Source: DATGUP01 sp035301265
Lineage (GTDB): Bacteria > Bacillota > Bacilli > Bacillales > Amphibacillaceae
Reading direction: 5' to 3'
NCBI GenBank assembly: GCA_035301265.1
Contig: DATGUP010000008.1
Coordinates: 207,077 to 271,076 of the forward strand
Length of the DNA: 64,000 nt
The notes under the pieces are model-generated. The model made no database searches and was not told the DNA's origin. It saw nothing but the letters and a program-made list of their open reading frames with translations. The translations under genes and the position numbers were made by a program. Positions 52,185 through 59,452 of the stretch are shown here, in pieces (positions within the stretch are counted from its first letter, which is position 1; each line of letters begins with the position of its first letter).

Positions 52185-52222
52185 ATTGACAGCTGTTGAC
52201 ATGCAATATGTCCGCTGTCAAT
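52185..52222 (+). repeat. 9-bp inverted repeat in the whiA-crh gap
   Basis: ATTGACAGC (52185-52193) and GCTGTCAAT (52214-52222) are perfect complements with a 20-base centre. Each arm includes a TTGACA-like word, and a second TTGACA lies between them at 52196-52201. Operator or RNA hairpin. Confidence 0.55.
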
Positions 52223-52232
52223 CCAAACAATA

Positions 52233-52246
52233 TGGTAACGCTTTCA
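52233..52246 (+). promoter_or_regulatory. cre-like CcpA site before crh
   Basis: TGGTAACGCTTTCA differs from the consensus TGWNANCGNTNWCA at only one position (G for W). It ends 4 bases before the crh ribosome site, a road-block-type position. Confidence 0.5.
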
Positions 52247-52265
52247 ATTAGGGAGGATGAAGGAC

Positions 52266-52529
52266 ATGATTGAAAAATCGGTGGAAGTCAAACTTGAATC
52301 CGGACTACAAGCGAGGGCAGCCGCACAATTCGTGCAAGAAGCGAATCGCTATTCGGCCCACTTGTATTTGGAAAAGGAAGGCAAACGCGTGAATGCAAAA
52401 AGCATCATGGGACTCATGAGCCTTGCTGTGACAAAAGGAGAAACGATTACATTAATGGCTGATGGTGCCGATGAAGAGGTGGCAATGAGTCATCTTATAT
52501 CGTTTGTTTCCAATGCGACGTCGCCATAA
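52266..52529 (+). CDS. crh: Catabolite repression HPr-like protein Crh
   Basis: HPr paralogue that serves only in regulation: phosphorylated at Ser46 by HprK, it is a CcpA corepressor. The sequence has Gln15 (GLQAR) instead of the phosphotransfer histidine and keeps Ser46 in NAKSIMGLMSL, exactly the Crh pattern. ATG 52266 lies nine bases after GGGAGG; the in-frame ATG at 52257 has no spacing. 87 residues. Residue 19 is Ala where B. subtilis Crh and HPr have Pro nearby (LQARPAA), a minor change. Confidence 0.95.
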   Translation: MIEKSVEVKLESGLQARAAAQFVQEANRYSAHLYLEKEGKRVNAKSIMGLMSLAVTKGETITLMADGADEEVAMSHLISFVSNATSP

Positions 52530-52535
52530 GAAAAG

Positions 52536-52565
52536 GGTCTGTCTTTTTAAAACAAGACAGACCCG
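52536..52565. terminator. Shared terminator between convergent crh and clpP
   Basis: Perfect 11-bp stem (52536-52546 with 52555-52565). The A4 on the left gives T4 for the minus strand, so it is a better terminator for clpP than for crh. Confidence 0.85.
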
Positions 52566-52579
52566 TTATGCTTTTGCTG

Positions 52580-53167
52580 TTATTCAGGTTTTCGTTCAAG
52601 AATGCTGTCGATTAATCCGTATTCAACGGCTTCTTGTGCGGTCATGAAGTTATCACGGTCCGTGTCGCGTTCAATGACTTCAAGCGGTTGGCCCGTTTGT
52701 TCGGAAAGAATCTTGTTCATTTTCTCTTTCATTCGAATGATGCGTCGAGCATGAATTTCGATATCGGTCGCCTGTCCTTGTGTTCCGCCAAGAGGCTGAT
52801 GGATCATGACTTCACTGTTAGGCAGGCAATAGCGTTTGCCCTTCGCACCGGCAGAGAGCAGGAAAGCGCCCATCGATGCCGCCATGCCCGTGCAAATCGT
52901 TGAGACATCGGGTTTAACGAATTGCATTGTATCGAAAATAGCCATGCCCGCTGTAATCGATCCACCCGGTGAGTTGATGTAGAGAGAGATATCTTTATCG
53001 GGGTCTTCTGCTTCCAGAAATAAAAGTTGTGCTACAATAGAATTGGCTACATTATCGTCGATAGCACTTCCAAGCATGATGATCCGATCTTTCAGCAAGC
53101 GTGAGTAAATATCGTACGCGCGCTCTCCACGATTTGTTTGTTCGACGACTGTTGGTATTAAATGCAT
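52580..53167 (-). CDS. clpP: ATP-dependent Clp protease proteolytic subunit
   Basis: Tetradecameric serine protease of the ClpCP/ClpXP/ClpEP machines, central to stress response, competence and sporulation. Catalytic triad visible as Ser98 (GMAASMGAF), His123 (MIHQPLGG) and Asp172 (DTDRDNFM). 195 residues. GGAGGA lies before ATG 53167. It is controlled by a CtsR-type operator in its promoter. Followed downstream by a terminator shared with crh; tRNA-Arg lies upstream as in B. subtilis. Confidence 0.98.
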   Translation of the reverse strand: MHLIPTVVEQTNRGERAYDIYSRLLKDRIIMLGSAIDDNVANSIVAQLLFLEAEDPDKDISLYINSPGGSITAGMAIFDTMQFVKPDVSTICTGMAASMGAFLLSAGAKGKRYCLPNSEVMIHQPLGGTQGQATDIEIHARRIIRMKEKMNKILSEQTGQPLEVIERDTDRDNFMTAQEAVEYGLIDSILERKPE

Positions 53168-53220
53168 GTAAACATCCTCCTTGTCTCATTTGCGTTTCCA
53201 TCCATATTGGATATATTGTC

Positions 53221-53249
53221 ATCATAACGCTTTGGTCAGTAAAGGTCAA
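53221..53249 (-). promoter_or_regulatory. clpP sigma-A promoter
   Basis: On the minus strand TTGACC (53244-53249), 17-base spacer, TATGAT (53221-53226), about 55 bases before clpP. Confidence 0.75.
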
Positions 53250-53250
53250 A
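53234..53250 (+). promoter_or_regulatory. CtsR operator at the clpP promoter
   Basis: GGTCAGT-AAA-GGTCAAA is the heptad direct repeat with 3-base spacing recognised by CtsR (GGTCAAA-N3-GGTCAAA), two changes in the first heptad. It covers the -35 and spacer of clpP, so CtsR binding would block polymerase. Confidence 0.8.
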
Positions 53251-53555
53251 CAAAAACGTTCAGCGAATAATCCGGATTTTTCCCTTTCCAGTTTTCCCGA
53301 TAATGAACAGGTTAAAACCATCTTTTCAATAGTTTCGCCGATTCACCGTTGTTTCGCACTGAAAGATATTGATGCTTCATTTACATCTTCTAGATATGGT
53401 CGCAATGATAGTAGATTCTGACTGGAATCGTGTTGATAACTCGATATCAACAAAGTGCGTGTTATGTTTCCATTTGTGATTTTTACAAATCCATGTGATT
53501 TTATGCTTTATGATTTATCGAAAAAATATGAATAGAAGATTTTCATTTGTAGGGC
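53251..53555. other. Non-coding interval between clpP promoter and tRNA promoter
   Basis: About 300 bases, AT-rich. Short open frames occur but none has a ribosome site or family resemblance. I see no gene here. Confidence 0.5.
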
Positions 53556-53584
53556 TTGTCTCTTCTCTGTAATGGCGTTATAAT
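53556..53584 (+). promoter_or_regulatory. tRNA-Arg promoter
   Basis: TTGTCT, 17-base spacer, TATAAT, starting about 23 bases before the tRNA. Strong match. Confidence 0.75.
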
Positions 53585-53613
53585 AACATATGTGTCCAAA
53601 GTTACATTGAAAT

Positions 53614-53687
53614 GCGCCCGTAGCTCAGCTGGATAGAGCAATGGTTTCCGGGACCATGTGTCGGGGGTTCGAATCCTCCCGGGCGCG
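53614..53687 (+). tRNA. tRNA-Arg (anticodon CCG)
   Basis: Full cloverleaf of 74 bases: 7-bp acceptor GCGCCCG/CGGGCGC, D-arm with AGCTCAGCTGGATAGAGC, anticodon stem ATGGT/ACCAT around TTCCGGG giving anticodon CCG (reads CGG), and T-arm with GGTTCGAATCC. Discriminator G; the CCA end is not encoded. The place after clpP matches trnQ-Arg of B. subtilis. Confidence 0.96.
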
Positions 53688-53734
53688 CTTAAGTGTAGCT
53701 ATGGTAAAGATTAATCACAGCCTCATTCAGGGAT

Positions 53735-53779
53735 AAAAATCCTCCTCCCGCTGTTTGTGCAAGCGAGAGGAGGATTTTT
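53735..53779 (+). terminator. Terminator after tRNA-Arg
   Basis: Long stem AAAAATCCTCCTC...CGCT against AGCG...GAGGAGGATTTTT (53735-53752 with 53762-53779), one mismatch, ends in T5; the A5 on the left would also work on the minus strand. Confidence 0.85.
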
Positions 53780-53976
53780 ATAACCGCACGCAAGGGAAAT
53801 CTGAACATATGAAGACAAACAGCGCCGAGTTCGACTCATCTTCATTACGTTTGTGCATTCAAGCGACCGAAAGGGGAGGTTAGATTTTAAGTGAATATTG
53901 AAACCAAAATTTCGGACGTATATATGGAAAAGCTTATATTTTATGTTTGCAGGCAAGGCGCTTTTCAATTTGCTAT
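53780..53976. other. Interval between two terminators
   Basis: About 200 bases. Apart from the doubtful micro-ORF at 53891 I see nothing. A 95-codon open frame on the minus strand (53723-54010) runs across two terminators and is not credible. Confidence 0.4.
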
Positions 53977-53989
53977 AAAAAACACTTGA
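53891..53989 (+). CDS. Possible 32-residue micro-ORF
   Basis: GTG 53891 is 11 bases after a strong GGGGAGG and opens MNIETKISDVYMEKLIFYV..., stopping inside the left arm of the next hairpin. No family is recognised. The ribosome site is the only support; could be chance. Confidence 0.2.
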   Translation: MNIETKISDVYMEKLIFYVCRQGAFQFAIKNT

Positions 53990-54018
53990 GAGGGTTCGAT
54001 TGCCTCTCAAGCATTTTT
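53977..54018. terminator. Bidirectional terminator, mainly for the YtkA/SCO1 genes
   Basis: Perfect 9-bp stem CTTGAGAGG/CCTCTCAAG (53985-53993, 54003-54011) flanked by A6 on the left and T5 on the right, so it has a T tail in both directions. It lies 40 bases beyond the end of the minus-strand YtkA-like gene. Confidence 0.9.
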
Positions 54019-54052
54019 AGGAAAAACGTATTTATTTGAGTGCTTTTCATGT

Positions 54053-54790
54053 CTATTCCGAAACTTTGATGTCGTGCATCTCATGTTCGTGCAATCCGCC
54101 GTCATCTTCAACGTGGATTTGCACTGTATATGTTCCCGCTTCTGCAAACGCATGGGTCCCGGTGTATTCGCCTTCGTCTATTTCCTCGGCGTCGACCCAT
54201 TCATGATCGTCTGACTCATCTTGCCATATTTCATAGCGGACGGAAGCCCCTTCATAAGGCTCACTATCCATCTGCAATTGTACGGTTAACAAAGCCTCTT
54301 CCCCAGCGGTAATTTGTCGAGGTTCGGTGAAGTCAATGGACAATCCTTCAGTCTGTTCTTGAGAATCTGTTTTGGCGTCTTCTTCATCGTAATCACCGCC
54401 TTCACCAATCATAATGGATTTGAGCGGCATCGTGTGCAAGCCTTTGGCATCTGTATGGGCGTAGATGTCAAAAACCCCATCACGATCAAAGGACACGTCT
54501 GCCGTGTAGGTTCCATCTTCATTGTTCTCAGCTTCGATACGCGTGCTGTTTTCTTCATCGCCTTTTTCCCAGTATTCGAATTCGACTTCGGCATCGGTCA
54601 CTTTTTCATCGCCATACGTTACGATGGCTTTTAATTCCACTGTTTCCTCGAGATCGGCGGATTCGGGGAGTTGAAAGTCGACATCAAGCGATGCCAGTTC
54701 GTCAGAATCATCTGGTGCATCATTATTTCCACTGCAGGCGGAAAGGATTCCTAGCAGTAAAACAACGAGCATCATTCTGATTTTTTTCAT
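54053..54790 (-). CDS. Lipoprotein with two YtkA-like (FixH-type) domains
   Basis: Lipobox LSAC (Cys19) shows an exported, membrane-anchored protein. The mature part is very acidic and holds two repeats of an immunoglobulin-like YtkA fold, each ending in a conserved histidine pattern: GVFDIYAHTDAKGLHTMP and GTYTVQIHVEDDGGLHEHEMHD. YtkA-like domains are found in copper-handling and oxidase-assembly loci; the H/M-rich ends suggest metal binding. It is co-oriented with and 21 bases downstream of the SCO1 gene. 245 residues. Confidence 0.85.
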   Translation of the reverse strand: MKKIRMMLVVLLLGILSACSGNNDAPDDSDELASLDVDFQLPESADLEETVELKAIVTYGDEKVTDAEVEFEYWEKGDEENSTRIEAENNEDGTYTADVSFDRDGVFDIYAHTDAKGLHTMPLKSIMIGEGGDYDEEDAKTDSQEQTEGLSIDFTEPRQITAGEEALLTVQLQMDSEPYEGASVRYEIWQDESDDHEWVDAEEIDEGEYTGTHAFAEAGTYTVQIHVEDDGGLHEHEMHDIKVSE

Positions 54791-54811
54791 GTTGCATTCT
54801 CCTCCAATTGT

Positions 54812-55390
54812 TTAAAGAACTTTTTTCAAATCGGCAATGATATCATCAATGGCATCGGCATCTGTACCATTGTAAAATTTAATGACTTTACCTTCTGGAT
54901 TGACGAGATAGAAGCGAGTGCCGTGTGTTACTTGATCGCTGTCCTCTGGTGCTTCTTCAAGCAGTGATTGGAATGACTTGATCGATAATTCTTTAATCGT
55001 TTGAAAATCATAGCCAGTCAAAAACGTCCAATTGTCCAAGTCAGCATCATAGTCTTTAGCATATTCTTTCAACACGTCCGGTGTATCGCGCTCTGGATCA
55101 ACACTAAAGGATACAAGCTGAGCATCGAGATTTTCTTCTTCCATTTTATCTTGCAGTTTGGACATGTTGGTCGTCATCGGCAGGCAAACGGTTGTGCAGT
55201 TAGTGAAGATAAAATCCGCCACCCACCATTCGCCTTTTAAATCATCTAAGCTGAGGGTTTCATTGTCTTGTGTTGTAAATTCAAAATCCTGCACTTTCTT
55301 CGACATATTTGAGTCAATATCTTCTCCACCACAACTCGCTAAAATGCTGAGAAGCGCTGCAAGTCCGATAATGGATATATACTTTTTCAT
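54812..55390 (-). CDS. SCO1/SenC family copper chaperone lipoprotein
   Basis: Thioredoxin-fold protein that delivers copper to the CuA site of cytochrome c oxidase. Lipobox LASC (Cys20), copper ligands CTTVC (Cys65, Cys69) and His156 in VTHGTRFYL, plus FSVDPERDTPDVLKEYA. I use ATG 55390 (MKKYISIIG) after AGAAAGGATGG; the frame extends to 55444 without a site. 192 residues. Similar to YpmQ of B. subtilis, though at another place. Operon with the YtkA-like gene. Confidence 0.92.
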   Translation of the reverse strand: MKKYISIIGLAALLSILASCGGEDIDSNMSKKVQDFEFTTQDNETLSLDDLKGEWWVADFIFTNCTTVCLPMTTNMSKLQDKMEEENLDAQLVSFSVDPERDTPDVLKEYAKDYDADLDNWTFLTGYDFQTIKELSIKSFQSLLEEAPEDSDQVTHGTRFYLVNPEGKVIKFYNGTDADAIDDIIADLKKVL

Positions 55391-55855
55391 AACACCCATC
55401 CTTTCTAAAAGATCAATCATACGATGAGCAACCGTTCTCCTCATGCGCTATGGGCAAATACAGCTCACGTCGTTTAGTGTCAAAACATCAACGCCCCAAA
55501 TAGAACAATGATTGACGCTTGCAGAAGCGGCAAGTCGAATATCAATGTTTTGGCTTGATTGTCAATGCAAGCTTGTTGCGTGCGGAAATATTCAAATTTT
55601 ACTATTTTAATGTATAGCTGACTTAACTTTATTTTAGCGTTCAACCGACATATTTGCTATCTTTTTAAATTATAACATGGTCAAATCTAGTATAGCAGTA
55701 AGGTTTCCTGTTGGATATGAAAAATGTGTGAACATTATGAATGAAATGTGAGTTTGTTATACCATTTGCGAATTGAATCGGCCATTTCATGAAACCTTAT
55801 CAAAGGTGTGCTAAAATAGTATGGATTCTCTATGCTTAAAGGAGGAATCTATGCT
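55391..55855. other. Divergent non-coding interval before the SMR genes
   Basis: 465 bases between SCO1 (minus) and the SMR pair (plus). I looked for a guanidine (ykkC-type) riboswitch, since SMR pairs are often so controlled, and did not find its conserved motifs. A short CTTGC/GCAAG hairpin lies near 55517-55533. No gene seen. Confidence 0.45.
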
Positions 55856-56206
55856 TTGGGATGGATTTATGTTTTATTCGCCGCTATTGTGGAAGTATTT
55901 TGGGTCATCGGTTTAAAATATTCTGAAACGTTGTGGGAATGGGCTGGAACCGCCATTGTCATTGTGCTTAGTTTTTACTTTGTCATAAAAGCGTGCGAAA
56001 GGCTGCCATCCGGAACTGTTTACGCTGTTTTTACCGGCTCAGGCGCAGCAGCGATTGTATTAATTGATTTTATCGTGTTTGGCGCTGATTTCTCGCTAGC
56101 AAAAGTATTCTTTATCGCACTCATTATTTTCGGTGTCATCGGTATTAAAATAACGACAGATGATGCAAAAGAAAAACGGGATACTGTCGAACAAGGAGGA
56201 AAGTAA
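55856..56206 (+). CDS. SMR-family efflux subunit A (YvdR-like)
   Basis: Small multidrug resistance protein with four membrane helices; Glu-containing first helix WIYVLFAAIVEVFWVIGLKY carries the essential glutamate (E12 in this numbering). Second helix FYFVIKACERLPSGTVYAVFTGSGAA is typical. I take TTG 55856 as start, 10 bases after AAAGGAGG, giving MGWIYV..., the usual SMR N-terminus; the ATG at 55832 lies before the ribosome site and ATG 55851 is out of frame. 116 residues. Works with the next gene as a heterodimer. B. subtilis has yvdRS at the same place. Confidence 0.88.
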   Translation: MGWIYVLFAAIVEVFWVIGLKYSETLWEWAGTAIVIVLSFYFVIKACERLPSGTVYAVFTGSGAAAIVLIDFIVFGADFSLAKVFFIALIIFGVIGIKITTDDAKEKRDTVEQGGK

Positions 56207-56207
56207 T

Positions 56208-56522
56208 TTGGCTTGGATTTTTTTAGTCATTGCGAGTTTTGGAGAAATTTTTGGCGTCATGAGCATTAATCTTTATATCCAGAAGAAGAACTTGGCGCGG
56301 CTTTTTTTAGTTGTTTTGTCTTTTGCAGGTGGCTTTTTCTTCCTATCGCTTGCCATGCGAGATATTCCCCTCGGCACGGCATATGCGATATGGACAGGAC
56401 TCGGTGCGGCTGGAGCGGTCCTGATGGGAATTTTGTTTTTCAAGGAATCCACCGATTGGAAACGAATTGCCTTCTTACTATGTATCATCGCCGGTGCAGT
56501 TGGATTAAAGGCAATTGAGTAA
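56208..56522 (+). CDS. SMR-family efflux subunit B (YvdS-like)
   Basis: Partner subunit, 104 residues, four membrane helices; essential glutamate in AWIFLVIASFGEIFGVMSIN, and AMRDIPLGTAYAIWTGLGAAG in the third helix. The start is TTG 56208, after AAGGAGGAAAG and one base after the first subunit's stop. Substrate unknown: guanidinium-type or cationic drugs are both possible for this family. Confidence 0.88.
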   Translation: MAWIFLVIASFGEIFGVMSINLYIQKKNLARLFLVVLSFAGGFFFLSLAMRDIPLGTAYAIWTGLGAAGAVLMGILFFKESTDWKRIAFLLCIIAGAVGLKAIE

Positions 56523-56535
56523 ATATAAAATCGGT

Positions 56536-56982
56536 TTATATATTTTTTAAGAAAAAGTCAAACCCAAGCACGGTAGCCATTCCGAAAATAAGCACCCATA
56601 CGATGCTTACGCCTATCCAAAGGCTCATAGAACGTCTTTCTGCTCCCAATACCATACCGATGAACGCGGCGATGTGCGTGCCGATCAAAATGGGACCTAG
56701 GAAAGCCAGACCGGGGAGTCCGTATTTATTCCAAAGGGCAACAGCACGCCGGCTTTGTTTAGAAGCTTTGTTTCCTTTCTTTTCCCGGCGCCTAATATAC
56801 CAGACTTTTATTCGGTCAAAACCAAAAATCAGCGCCAATACGGTCATCATATTACCTAAAATGGCTATGATCATAACCCAAAATGGTGACAATCCCCACA
56901 CAATGCCTAGTGGAACAACAACAGCCACTTCCAACCAAGGAACAGCCGCCCCTAAAAACACGAATAAGTATTTATAAAGCAT
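56536..56982 (-). CDS. Putative small multidrug export protein (PF06695 family)
   Basis: 148-residue membrane protein with four predicted helices: LFVFLGAAVPWLEVAVVVPLG, PFWVMIIAILGNMMTVLALI, LAFLGPILIGTHIAAFIGMV and SLWIGVSIVWVLIFGMATVL, with a basic cytoplasmic loop (RRREKKGNKASKQSRR). Pattern E-x-x-x-x-V-P-G typical of the COG2426/sm_multidrug_ex family. Transport function is only annotated, not shown. AAGAGGTG precedes ATG 56982. Converges with the SMR pair. Confidence 0.82.
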   Translation of the reverse strand: MLYKYLFVFLGAAVPWLEVAVVVPLGIVWGLSPFWVMIIAILGNMMTVLALIFGFDRIKVWYIRRREKKGNKASKQSRRAVALWNKYGLPGLAFLGPILIGTHIAAFIGMVLGAERRSMSLWIGVSIVWVLIFGMATVLGFDFFLKNI

Positions 56983-57433
56983 TGCGCACCTCTTATATCA
57001 TCGATCAATACTTTTATGGTGAATTTTTCTCTCAAGAATACATGATATCGTTTTGAGAAGGAAAAGGGAAGTTTTGTAGATCGTTCAGATGAATATGGAA
57101 AATGGAAAAAGCGTGCCATGATTGCAAAGGTCAGGCGCGTTTTGGTAATTTCAATGTGTTTAGGGAGTTTTCTGATTTCATTGATTATTCAACTATAGCA
57201 AAAAATATCGTCAAATGGGACTTGAAATAAAAAAGGCAATAATATATAATTAAAAAATAATTATTGAAAATAGCTTATGATAAGCTGTTCTGTTTGCTCT
57301 CTCCGGCTTACATTGCTGGATTGTCTTTTAAACATTATAGACAGAAAATTAAATCGACTTTTCGTTTGTCATGTTGAACGGTTGCTAATGGATGTGAATT
57401 CGTTGTCGAGTAAAGAGCGAGAGGAGCGATACG
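56983..57433. other. Non-coding interval before the app operon
   Basis: 451 bases. Contains the app promoter and a leader of about 175 bases with a perfect hairpin AGCTTAT-G-ATAAGCT (57272-57286). An open frame at 57277-57489 overlaps appD and has no support. Confidence 0.55.
57222..57250 (+). promoter_or_regulatory. Sigma-A promoter of the app-type operon
   Basis: TTGAAA (57222-57227), 17-base spacer, TATAAT (57245-57250). Strong match in an otherwise empty interval. Confidence 0.75.
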
Positions 57434-58423
57434 GTGTCATCGCCTATTTTAGACGTTCAAGGGTTGCAGACATCATTTTTCACCGATGATGGTGAAGTTC
57501 CTGCCGTCGATAATGTAAATGTTTCCATTGACTCCGGGGAAATTTTAGGTGTGGTTGGTGAATCCGGATGTGGAAAAAGTGTGACGTCATTGTCTATCAT
57601 GAACCTTGTTCCTCATCCAGGAAAAATCAAAAGCGGCAGTATTCGATTTAAAGGCGAGGAATTAGTTGGAGCTTCGGATAAACGAATGCGGCAAATTCGC
57701 GGTAATGAAATCGCGATGATTTTTCAGGAACCGATGACATCGCTAAATCCGGTTTTTACCATTGGTGATCAAATGATGGAAGCGATTCGCTTGCATCAAA
57801 ACATTTCCAAAAAAGAAGCCGCAGAGTTGTCAACTGATATGTTAAAAAAGGTCGGTTTGCCACGTGCTAACGAGCTTTTGCAAGAATACCCTCATCAGCT
57901 TTCCGGAGGCATGCGTCAAAGGGTAATGATAGCTATGGCAATGGTTTGCGAACCGGATTTACTCATCGCCGATGAACCGACAACGGCGCTTGATGTCACG
58001 ATTCAAGCACAGATTTTGGATCTGATGAGACGGCTCAATGAAGATTTTCACACAGCCATTCTCTTAATTACCCACGATCTTGGCGTTGTAGCGGAAGTAT
58101 GCAGCCGCGTTGTTGTTATGTATGCCGGGAAAGTTGTAGAAGAAGGCAGTGTGCGTTCGATTTTCAAAAATCCGCAGCATCCATATACAAAAGGCCTCAT
58201 CCAATCCATTCCTAGTATACACGTTAAGAAAAAACGGCTTTATTCTATTCCGGGCAACGTGCCAAGACCGGGAATCGTTAAACAGGGATGCGAATTTGCG
58301 CCGCGATGTCCTTATGCGTTTGACCGGTGTCTAGCGGAAACCCCTAAACTACTGGAAACAGAAAATGGACACCGCGTACGCTGTTTTCTTCATGATCCAA
58401 GCAAGGAGGAGATTCATGTATGA
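57434..58423 (+). CDS. appD: Oligopeptide ABC transporter ATPase (AppD/OppD type)
   Basis: First of two ATPases of a peptide importer. Walker A GESGCGKSVTSLSI near residue 40, Q-loop MIFQEPMTSLNP, signature LSGGMRQRVMIAMAM, Walker B LLIADEPTTALDVT, and the C-terminal oligo_HPY domain with four cysteines (GCEFAPRCPYAFDRC ... RC) that likely bind an iron-sulphur cluster. GTG start after GAGAGGAG. 329 residues. Gene order D-F-A-B-C equals the app operon of B. subtilis. Confidence 0.92.
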   Translation: MSSPILDVQGLQTSFFTDDGEVPAVDNVNVSIDSGEILGVVGESGCGKSVTSLSIMNLVPHPGKIKSGSIRFKGEELVGASDKRMRQIRGNEIAMIFQEPMTSLNPVFTIGDQMMEAIRLHQNISKKEAAELSTDMLKKVGLPRANELLQEYPHQLSGGMRQRVMIAMAMVCEPDLLIADEPTTALDVTIQAQILDLMRRLNEDFHTAILLITHDLGVVAEVCSRVVVMYAGKVVEEGSVRSIFKNPQHPYTKGLIQSIPSIHVKKKRLYSIPGNVPRPGIVKQGCEFAPRCPYAFDRCLAETPKLLETENGHRVRCFLHDPSKEEIHV

Positions 58424-59388
58424 GTGAGACACTACTGGAGGCTCATAACTTAAAAAAATATTTTCCAATAACAGGCGGTATATTTGGGCGAAAAATAGGG
58501 GCGGTTAAAGCAGTTGATGGTGTCTCGCTCACATTGCAAAAAGGAGAAACGCTCGGTTTAGTCGGAGAATCTGGCTGTGGCAAATCGACAACAGGACGGA
58601 TGCTTTTGCGGCTGATTGAACCGACTGAAGGATATGTAACTTTTGCAGGCCGTAATATCAACAAGCTATCTAAACGAGAAATGCGCTTGATCCGCAAAGA
58701 TATGCAAATGGTTTTCCAAGATCCGTATGCCTCGCTTAACCCGAGGCATACGGTTGGAAAAATCATTGAAGAACCATTAAAAGTACACGGAATGACAGAT
58801 GCCAAAAAACGAAAGCAAAAAGTGCATGAATTATTGGAGAGAGTTGGCTTAAGCAGCTATCACGAAAGGCGTTATCCGCACCAGTTCAGCGGTGGGCAAA
58901 GGCAGCGCATCGGTATTGCACGTGCACTGGCGGTAGAACCGAAACTTATCGTTGCTGATGAGCCAGTATCGGCACTTGATGTTTCAATTCAATCGCAAGT
59001 GCTAAATTTGTTGAAGGATTTGCAAAACGAGTTTGCTTTAACATATGTTTTCATCGCCCATGATCTCAGTGTTGTCCGCCATATTAGCGACAGGGTCGGC
59101 GTCATGTATCTCGGACATCTCGTTGAACTTTCCGACAGCCTAAATATTTATGAAAATCCGAAACATCCGTATACCCAAGCTTTACTGTCGGCAGTTCCTG
59201 TTCCTGATCCGGATTATGAAACAAACCGAACGATTCTTGAAGGCGACGTGCCAAATCCCGCAGATCCACCGGGCGGTTGTCCGTTTCATACGAGGTGTCC
59301 CGTGGCGATGGATATTTGTAAAACCGTTCGTCCTGAATTCCAAGCTGACGAAGACAATCATTATGTTGCTTGCCATTTATATGCTTAA
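58420..59388 (+). CDS. appF: Oligopeptide ABC transporter ATPase (AppF/OppF type)
   Basis: Second ATPase. Walker A GESGCGKSTTGRMLLR, Q-loop MVFQDPYASLNPRHTVG, signature FSGGQRQRIGIARALA, Walker B LIVADEPVSALDVS, and C-terminal oligo_HPY with GGCPFHTRCPVAMDIC. Overlaps appD by 4 bases (ATGA). 322 residues. Confidence 0.93.
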   Translation: MSETLLEAHNLKKYFPITGGIFGRKIGAVKAVDGVSLTLQKGETLGLVGESGCGKSTTGRMLLRLIEPTEGYVTFAGRNINKLSKREMRLIRKDMQMVFQDPYASLNPRHTVGKIIEEPLKVHGMTDAKKRKQKVHELLERVGLSSYHERRYPHQFSGGQRQRIGIARALAVEPKLIVADEPVSALDVSIQSQVLNLLKDLQNEFALTYVFIAHDLSVVRHISDRVGVMYLGHLVELSDSLNIYENPKHPYTQALLSAVPVPDPDYETNRTILEGDVPNPADPPGGCPFHTRCPVAMDICKTVRPEFQADEDNHYVACHLYA

Positions 59389-59452
59389 AAGGGACAACCT
59401 TTTTGGCATGTGGTAAGTTCACATAAAAAAATTTAAATGATGGAGGGGGAAA

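Noticed and set aside
53723..54010. 95-codon open frame on the minus strand
   Set aside because: It spans two strong terminators and has no ribosome site or family pattern.
55391..55855. Guanidine (ykkC) riboswitch before the SMR pair
   Set aside because: The conserved ykkC sequence blocks could not be found by eye.
57277..57489. 70-codon open frame before appD
   Set aside because: Overlaps the start of appD in another frame and carries no ribosome site.
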